Below the pieces are notes generated by a model that saw only the letters and a list, made by a program, of their open reading frames with translations, ran no database searches and was not told where the DNA came from. The position numbers and the translations under genes were made by a program. Shown here one piece after another: positions 5,947-12,096 of a stretch of DNA of 12,096 nucleotides. Numbering within the stretch: the stretch's first letter is position 1; every line of letters begins with the position of its first letter. Source of the stretch: CAYRHS01 sp964424125 (GTDB lineage Bacteria > Actinomycetota > Acidimicrobiia > IMCC26256 > JAOSJL01); assembly GCA_964424125.1 (NCBI GenBank), contig CAYRHS010000093.1:1-12096 (forward strand). The letters are read 5' to 3'.

Positions 5947-6501
5947 ATGGCCAAGACGAGCCCGAACGCCAAGCTGGGCGCGACCGAGCTCCTGGTCTAC
6001 GCGCCGTTGGGCGCGATGTCGCTCGCGCGCGACTTCCTTCCGGGCTTCGTGGCCATGTGCGTCTCCCGCGGTCGTTCCGAGCTCGCCGATCGCCAGGAGC
6101 AGATCGAGGAGCAGATCGCCCGGGCGCGCTCCGTCGGCCAGATGGCGTCGGTCGCGGGTCCGTCGTTCCTCGAGAAGCAGCTCGAGGAGGCCCGGGCGCG
6201 GGCGAGCGAGGCGCTCGCCGGTCTCGGGAACCTCGGGCCTCGCCCCGCGCCCGAACCCGAAGCGACGCCGCCCAGCGCGCCCAGCGGCAACGGGGCGGCC
6301 CGTCCGGCCCCGGTCACGGCCACGAGCTCCGACGAGGCCGCGAAGCTGGCGATCCCCGACTACGACGCGCTCGCGGCCACCCAGGTCGTCGATCGCCTCG
6401 CCGGCCTCTCCCGCGACGAGCTCGAGGCAGTGCGCGCGTACGAGAGCGCCCACCGGGGTCGCAAGACGATCCTCGGCCGCATCGAACAGCTCCGCGACTG
6501 A
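5947..6501 (+). CDS. Hypothetical protein with conserved actinobacterial C-terminal helical motif
   Basis: A 184-residue protein of unknown function. Three regions are visible. Residues 10-41 are weakly hydrophobic (TELLVYAPLGAMSLARDFLP) and could lie on or dip into the membrane. Residues 42-92 are charged and probably alpha-helical, perhaps coiled coil (DRQEQIEEQIARARS, FLEKQLEEARARASEAL). Residues 97-125 form a Pro/Ala-rich linker. The end (about 136-183: IPDYDALAATQVVDRLAGLS, then a helix with ELEAVRAYESAHRGRKTIL) is a motif I recall at the C-terminus of various small actinobacterial proteins, some annotated as lipid-droplet associated. That link is a memory, not a search result. The start at ATG 5947 is supported by AAGGGGAG ending five bases upstream. 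It sits 25 bases after lnt and directly abuts the GNAT gene (TGA then GTG), so it is in the same operon. An envelope or lipid-related role is only a guess. Confidence 0.72.
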   Translation: MAKTSPNAKLGATELLVYAPLGAMSLARDFLPGFVAMCVSRGRSELADRQEQIEEQIARARSVGQMASVAGPSFLEKQLEEARARASEALAGLGNLGPRPAPEPEATPPSAPSGNGAARPAPVTATSSDEAAKLAIPDYDALAATQVVDRLAGLSRDELEAVRAYESAHRGRKTILGRIEQLRD

Positions 6502-6975
6502 GTGGAGGGCGCGCGTCCGGCGCAGCCGGCCGAGCTGGCGACCATCGCCGCACTCGCTCGTGCTCTTCGTTCCGAGCTCGCCCGCATCCGCGGTGGCGAT
6601 CGCTGGCAGCGACGTGAGGCTCGGCCCGAACCGCTCGAGGATGCCTACGCCGCGTTGCTGGCGCGCGACGACGCCACCGTCCTCGCGGGAACGATCGACG
6701 AGAGCCTGGTCGGCTTCGCGACGGTCGAGATCGAGGAGCTCGCGGACGGGACGTCACTCGGTCACGTGGACGAGCTGTACGTCGAGCCCGAGGCGCGGGG
6801 GATCGGGGTGGGGGAGCGCCTCCTCGGCGCCGCGCTGGAGTTCTGCGCGGCGCGGGGCTGTGACGGCGTCGACGCGCGTGCCCTTCCCGGGGATCGTGAA
6901 GCCAAGAACTTCTTCGAGTCCGCCGGGTTCACCGCCCGCGCGCTGATCATGCACCGCCGGCTCGAGGACGAATGA
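6502..6975 (+). CDS. GNAT-family N-acetyltransferase
   Basis: A 157-residue cytoplasmic enzyme of the GCN5-related acetyltransferase fold, which transfers an acetyl group from acetyl-CoA to an amine. The acetyl-CoA pyrophosphate-binding motif A is clear: HVDELYVEPEARGIGVGERLL spans about residues 88-108, with R99-G100-I101-G102-V103-G104 filling the R/Q-x-x-G-x-G pattern. Motif B follows as AKNFFESAGF (134-143), the usual place where the acceptor pocket closes. The N-terminal 60 residues are helical and Arg/Glu-rich, and nothing in them identifies the substrate. The start is GTG 6502, immediately after the TGA of the previous gene. No strong ribosome-binding site is present, so translation probably relies on re-initiation. 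The end overlaps the Nudix start by four bases (ATGA). Length and single-domain layout are typical. Confidence 0.88.
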   Translation: MEGARPAQPAELATIAALARALRSELARIRGGDRWQRREARPEPLEDAYAALLARDDATVLAGTIDESLVGFATVEIEELADGTSLGHVDELYVEPEARGIGVGERLLGAALEFCAARGCDGVDARALPGDREAKNFFESAGFTARALIMHRRLEDE

Positions 6976-7394
6976 CCCGGGAACGACCTCACGTCGAGGT
7001 CGCGGTGAGCGCGCTCATCCGCCGCGGCGACGAGCTGTTGCTCGTCCGACGTGGTCGTCCGCCCGACCAGGGGACCTGGGCACTCCCGGGCGGTCGGGTC
7101 CACTTCGGCGAGGCGCTGCGCGACGCGCTCCGACGCGAGGTGCGTGAGGAGACCGGGCTCGACGTCGACGTCGAGGCATTCGTGGGTTGGGACGAACGGC
7201 GAGGGTCGAGCCCGGCGCCCTACCACTTCGTGATCCTGAACTTCCTCGCCCGCGTCGGGACCGACGCGGGCGATCCCGACGCCGGGGACGACGCCGACGA
7301 GGTCCGCTGGTACCCGCTGGAGGCCGTGCCGGCTCTGCCGATGCCCCCCGGGCTCCCCGACTACCTCCGTGCCCACGGGGTGCTTCCCGCCTGA
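6972..7394 (+). CDS. Nudix hydrolase
   Basis: A 140-residue Nudix protein, a family that hydrolyses nucleoside diphosphates linked to another group, such as ADP-ribose, NADH or oxidised nucleotides, using a divalent metal. The full Nudix box GX5EX7REUXEEXGU is present: G41, E47, R55-E56, E59-E60, G62 and L63 in GRVHFGEALRDALRREVREE plus TGL. The typical upstream WALPGG (36-41) and the downstream VRWYPLEAVPAL segment near the C-terminus resemble the ADP-ribose pyrophosphatase and MutT-like subgroups. Substrate cannot be decided from sequence. An acidic insert (about residues 91-106, DAGDPDAGDDADE) stands before that last strand. The start overlaps the GNAT stop by four bases, so it is the last gene of the five-gene operon. 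It ends only 9 bases from the end of the convergent thioesterase gene. Confidence 0.92.
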   Translation: MTRERPHVEVAVSALIRRGDELLLVRRGRPPDQGTWALPGGRVHFGEALRDALRREVREETGLDVDVEAFVGWDERRGSSPAPYHFVILNFLARVGTDAGDPDAGDDADEVRWYPLEAVPALPMPPGLPDYLRAHGVLPA

Positions 7395-7403
7395 CCGGCC
7401 GGT

Positions 7404-7817
7404 TCAGTGGGGCGGGGGACTGCTCGGCGTGGGGATGACCGCGAACGATCCCGCGCCGGTCGCCACCAGCGTCCCCTCCCCGTCCCGGACCTCCGACTCG
7501 AGCTGTACGACCCGCCGTCCCCGCCGGAGCACCCGGGTGTCGACCACCAGCTCGCCCGCCGCCACCGCCCGCAGGAACCGCAGACTCACCTCGATCGACG
7601 CCGGCACCTCGCCGGGGTCCAGGACGCTCAGCGCCGCTCCGCCCATCGACGTATCCACCAGCGTGAAGACCACGCCACCGTGGACCACGCCGTTCGGGTT
7701 CCGGTGGCGGTCGTCGACGTGTACCCGGGCCCGGCCGCGCCCCGCCTCCGGCGTCTCGACCTCCATCTCCAGGAACGTCCGCAGCGGGAAGCTTCCGTAC
7801 TCGTGGGGATCGGTCAC
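7404..7817 (-). CDS. PaaI-type hotdog-fold thioesterase
   Basis: A 137-residue single hotdog domain of the PaaI/YbgC-like acyl-CoA thioesterase group, which releases free acids from acyl- or aryl-CoA esters in the cytoplasm. The diagnostic segment is NPNGVVHGGVVFTLVDTSMG (40-59): the HGG-V turn at the start of the long hotdog helix, with Asp55 in the position often used by this family. The later strands SIEVSLRFLRAV (74-85) and VLRRGRRVVQLESEV (96-110) complete the fold. The C-terminal PTPSSPPPH is a low-complexity tail. The substrate is unknown. The start is GTG 7817, with no Shine-Dalgarno in reach but a -10-like TATCGT 8 bases upstream, suggesting a leaderless message. It lies 91 bases downstream of the broken lipoprotein gene on the same strand. 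Confidence 0.88.
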   Translation of the reverse strand: MTDPHEYGSFPLRTFLEMEVETPEAGRGRARVHVDDRHRNPNGVVHGGVVFTLVDTSMGGAALSVLDPGEVPASIEVSLRFLRAVAAGELVVDTRVLRRGRRVVQLESEVRDGEGTLVATGAGSFAVIPTPSSPPPH

Positions 7818-7825
7818 GATCGGCG

Positions 7826-7831
7826 ACGATA
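7826..7831 (-). promoter_or_regulatory. Candidate leaderless -10 element (TATCGT) for the thioesterase
   Basis: Read on the minus strand, TATCGT fits TANNNT and ends 8 bases before the GTG start at 7817. This is the same geometry as at the tandem ThyX-like gene. No -35 consensus is seen 17-18 bases further up, so the call rests on the hexamer and spacing. Confidence 0.3.
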
Positions 7832-7862
7832 CTCAGCCCCTCTCGGCTCGAGCTCGACCGCC

Positions 7863-7878
7863 CATAATCTTCGTTATG
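7863..7878. promoter_or_regulatory. AT-rich palindrome CATAA-N6-TTATG, possible operator
   Basis: CATAA (7863-7867) and TTATG (7874-7878) form a perfect inverted repeat with a 6-base centre, inside the most AT-rich patch of the window (about 7863-7888). It lies between the lipoprotein end and the thioesterase start. Its size and symmetry suit a dimeric repressor site or an upstream promoter region, but no regulator gene is in the window. Confidence 0.3.
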
Positions 7879-7899
7879 TAAAGTAAGCCTCGGACGTCG

Positions 7900-7918
7900 C
7901 ACCGAGCCTCACTCGGTG
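7900..7918 (-). terminator. Short hairpin overlapping the end of the lipoprotein gene
   Basis: CACCGAG (7900-7906) pairs with CTCGGTG (7912-7918) around a 5-base loop. The loop contains the stop codon of the restored lipoprotein frame (7909-7911). It could end the gcvT-gcvP-lipoprotein transcript, but the stem is only seven pairs and no T-run follows. Confidence 0.3.
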
Positions 7919-8719
7919 AGCTCTGCCCCACCGCGCACGCAGCGCACGTGGTTCTCGATCCGCACGGCGTCACCCTGGGGGCCGTGCCCGGTCGGGTACT
8001 CGCTCGCGTCACCGACCTTCGGCTCGCTCCGCTGGGCGCCGGCGCCGTGGACGTCGATCCAGGCGCCGTCTGGTAGCCGAGCGCACGCCCGAAGGTCACG
8101 TACGCGGCATTGCTGCCGTTGTCCGGGTAGGCCACGTGGGTGGTGCTGGTCCAGTACGCGGGGAAGTCCGCTTCACCGGCCTCGTTGGTGATCGACGTCG
8201 TCTCGAACACCGGGTCGATGGCGGCGGAGTCGGTGGTGTCCGGGGACGGGAGTAGTCCACGATGCTCTGGAGCGTCTTGGCGTCGGGGAGGCGCCAGTCG
8301 GTCTCGCCGCCGAGCGCGAGCGCGTCGCAATAGGAGAGCGCGCTCCCCCAGTCGACGCCTTCGCCGTTGTCGACCTGCTGCCAGACGAGGCCGGTGACCT
8401 TGTCGGTGACCGTGCCGTCGCCGTTGTCGGTGTAGGAGGGAGCGTTCCCTCCGTACTCGGCGTCCTGGCCGAAGAACGCCTCCTCCGCCGCCGGGCAGGT
8501 GATCTCGACCGCGTCGTCGTAGCACCGCACCTGCCCCGTGTCGACGACCGCATAGCTCGTCTCGCCCGCGGCCGTCGTCGTCTCCGAAGCTGCGCTCGTC
8601 TCCGGACCGCTGGTCGCCGTCGAAGAGGAGCCGGCATCGTTTCCGCACGAGGCGGCCGCGACGGCCACCAACGCCAGCAGGCCGACCGCGATCCGGCGGT
8701 TTCTCGTCATCGGGATCAT
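7909..8719 (-). pseudogene. DUF1566 (Lcl C-terminal-like) lipoprotein gene with two single-base frameshifts
   Basis: The N-terminus is a lipoprotein signal: basic MIPMTRNRR, a hydrophobic core, then AAASC with the lipidated cysteine at residue 25. The lipobox is imperfect, with Ala at -3. A Ser/Thr/Ala-rich linker (about 29-55) follows. The DUF1566 signature then appears: SYTDNGDGTVTDKVTGLVWQ and ETDWRLPDAKTLQSIVDYSR. After DYSR (near 8250) the homology jumps to the next frame: PDTTDSAAIDPVF through PAYWTSTTHVAYPDNGSNAA to TFGRALGYQ. Near 8070 it jumps again to DGAWIDVHGAGAQRSEPK and the family-typical ending NHVRCVRGGAELTE before TGA at 7909-7911. Each jump equals one missing base; restoring both gives about 270 residues. 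The first lies in a C-run (CCCC on the minus strand), so assembly error is as likely as true decay. The domain is extracytoplasmic with unknown function. The gene begins 33 bases after gcvP and may be cotranscribed. The start could also be the ATG at 8710. Confidence 0.75.
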
Positions 8720-8752
8720 CGATCGATCGCATCGTCGGCCGCGAGGCCTCCC

Positions 8753-11587
<2,835 letters not shown>

Positions 11588-11591
11588 CCGA

Positions 11592-12096
11592 TCAGTGTTG
11601 CACGAAGGGTGTCTCGACCACGGTGCCGGGGAGCGGCCGACCGCGGACGTCGACCGTGACCCCGCTGCCGGTCTCGACGTCGGGTGGCAGAAACCCGAGC
11701 GCGATCCCGTGCCCGAGCGTGGGCGAGAAGTTCCCGCTCGTGACGATCCCGGTCGTCGCGCCGTCGTCGCGGATCTCGTAGCCCTCCCGGGGGAAGCGTC
11801 GCCCGTCGAAGCTCAGACCGCGGAGTCGCCGGGTCACCGCACGCGCCCGTTCCTCGAGGAGGGGGCCGCGGCCGCGGAAGTCGTCCTTGTCCCAACCCAC
11901 CACCCAGCCGAGGTCCGCTTGCAGCGGGGTGATCCCCGGCCCGAGCTCGTGGCCGTGGAGCGGGTACGCCATCTCGAGGCGCAGCGTGTCGCGGGCACCG
12001 AGGCCGGCCGGCTTCACCTCCGCGCCGAGCAGCCGATCCCACAGTGCCGGCGCGCCCGCGGCGGGCACGTGGAGCTCGACGCCGTCCTCGCCCGTG
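11592..12096 (-). CDS. gcvT: Aminomethyltransferase, T-protein of the glycine cleavage system (N-terminus outside window)
   Basis: The C-terminal 167 residues of GcvT, which transfers the methylene carbon from aminomethyl-lipoyl-GcvH to tetrahydrofolate, releasing ammonia. The frame is open to the right edge. Visible family features are TGEDGVELHVP at the edge, LGARDTLRLEMAYPLHGHEL, TPLQADLGWVVGWDKDDFRG, and the C-terminal barrel with REGYEIRD and TSGNFSPTLGHGIALGF. It ends in DVRGRPLPGTVVETPFVQH, typical of the family. YgfZ and dimethylglycine dehydrogenase share this fold, but the adjacency to gcvP settles the identity. The N-terminal folate-binding residues cannot be seen. Its TGA is four bases from the gcvP ATG, giving the order gcvT-gcvP on the minus strand. 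Confidence 0.95.
   Translation of the reverse strand, partial: TGEDGVELHVPAAGAPALWDRLLGAEVKPAGLGARDTLRLEMAYPLHGHELGPGITPLQADLGWVVGWDKDDFRGRGPLLEERARAVTRRLRGLSFDGRRFPREGYEIRDDGATTGIVTSGNFSPTLGHGIALGFLPPDVETGSGVTVDVRGRPLPGTVVETPFVQH

Noticed and set aside
4932..5972. 346-codon minus-strand open frame opposite lnt
   Set aside because: It mirrors the lnt coding strand in a complementary frame and shows no family features.
7863..7885. loxP-like or recombinase site in the AT-rich patch
   Set aside because: The resemblance is limited to a few bases of TTCGTTAT. There is no second arm with the correct 8-base spacer and no recombinase gene nearby.
8711..8732. GATC repeats (CGATCGATCG) before the lipoprotein as a regulatory repeat or origin-type element
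   Set aside because: Only a ten-base palindrome with three GATC units is present. There are no DnaA boxes or further copies, and such runs arise easily by chance.
8706..8732. ATG at 8732 as start of the lipoprotein
   Set aside because: It is better spaced from GGGAGG, but it is in a different frame (MRSIDDPDD...) that lacks a signal peptide. The signal sequence requires ATG 8719 or 8710.

Overview
The window is very GC-rich and gene-dense. It looks like a chromosomal segment of an actinobacterium, most plausibly of the Acidimicrobiia or a related lineage. The grounds are a HelY/Ski2-like helicase followed by a diacylglycerol-kinase-like gene, a DUF4193 zinc-ribbon protein, a tandem ThyX-like protein, frequent GTG starts and possible leaderless starts. 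The taxonomic call rests on gene content recalled from family knowledge, not on a database search. No mobile element, CRISPR array, tRNA or rRNA is visible.

Left part (1-3403, all + strand): the 3' end of a Ski2/HelY-type RNA helicase gene, then a short gene resembling a diacylglycerol kinase that has lost its nucleotide-binding N-terminus, then two tandem GC-rich hairpins that probably end that transcript. Next is a 534-residue protein made of two degenerate ThyX-like halves, starting at a possible leaderless ATG. A gene-free stretch (3404-3867) is packed with inverted repeats and may encode a structured RNA or contain terminators and a long leader. It ends in a -10-like TATACT before the next operon.

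Middle (3868-7394, + strand): a compact five-gene run joined by 4-base overlaps or abutting codons. It encodes an acidic DUF4193 zinc-ribbon protein, apolipoprotein N-acyltransferase (Lnt) with its full Glu-Lys-Cys triad, a small actinobacterial-type hypothetical protein, a GNAT acetyltransferase and a Nudix hydrolase.

Right part (7404-12096, - strand, converging on the Nudix gene): gcvT (partial, running off the window), gcvP (full-length fused glycine decarboxylase), a DUF1566-type lipoprotein gene broken by two single-base frameshifts, and a PaaI-like hotdog thioesterase. GcvT and GcvP are two of the four proteins of the glycine cleavage system; gcvH is not between them.

The most unusual item is the tandem ThyX-like protein. 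Its first half keeps the downstream EQSTRY part of the ThyX signature and has lost RHR, while the second half keeps RHR and has lost the rest. This suggests a fused pseudo-dimer with one composite site or a new function. The structured intergenic region before the lnt operon is the second thing worth pursuing.
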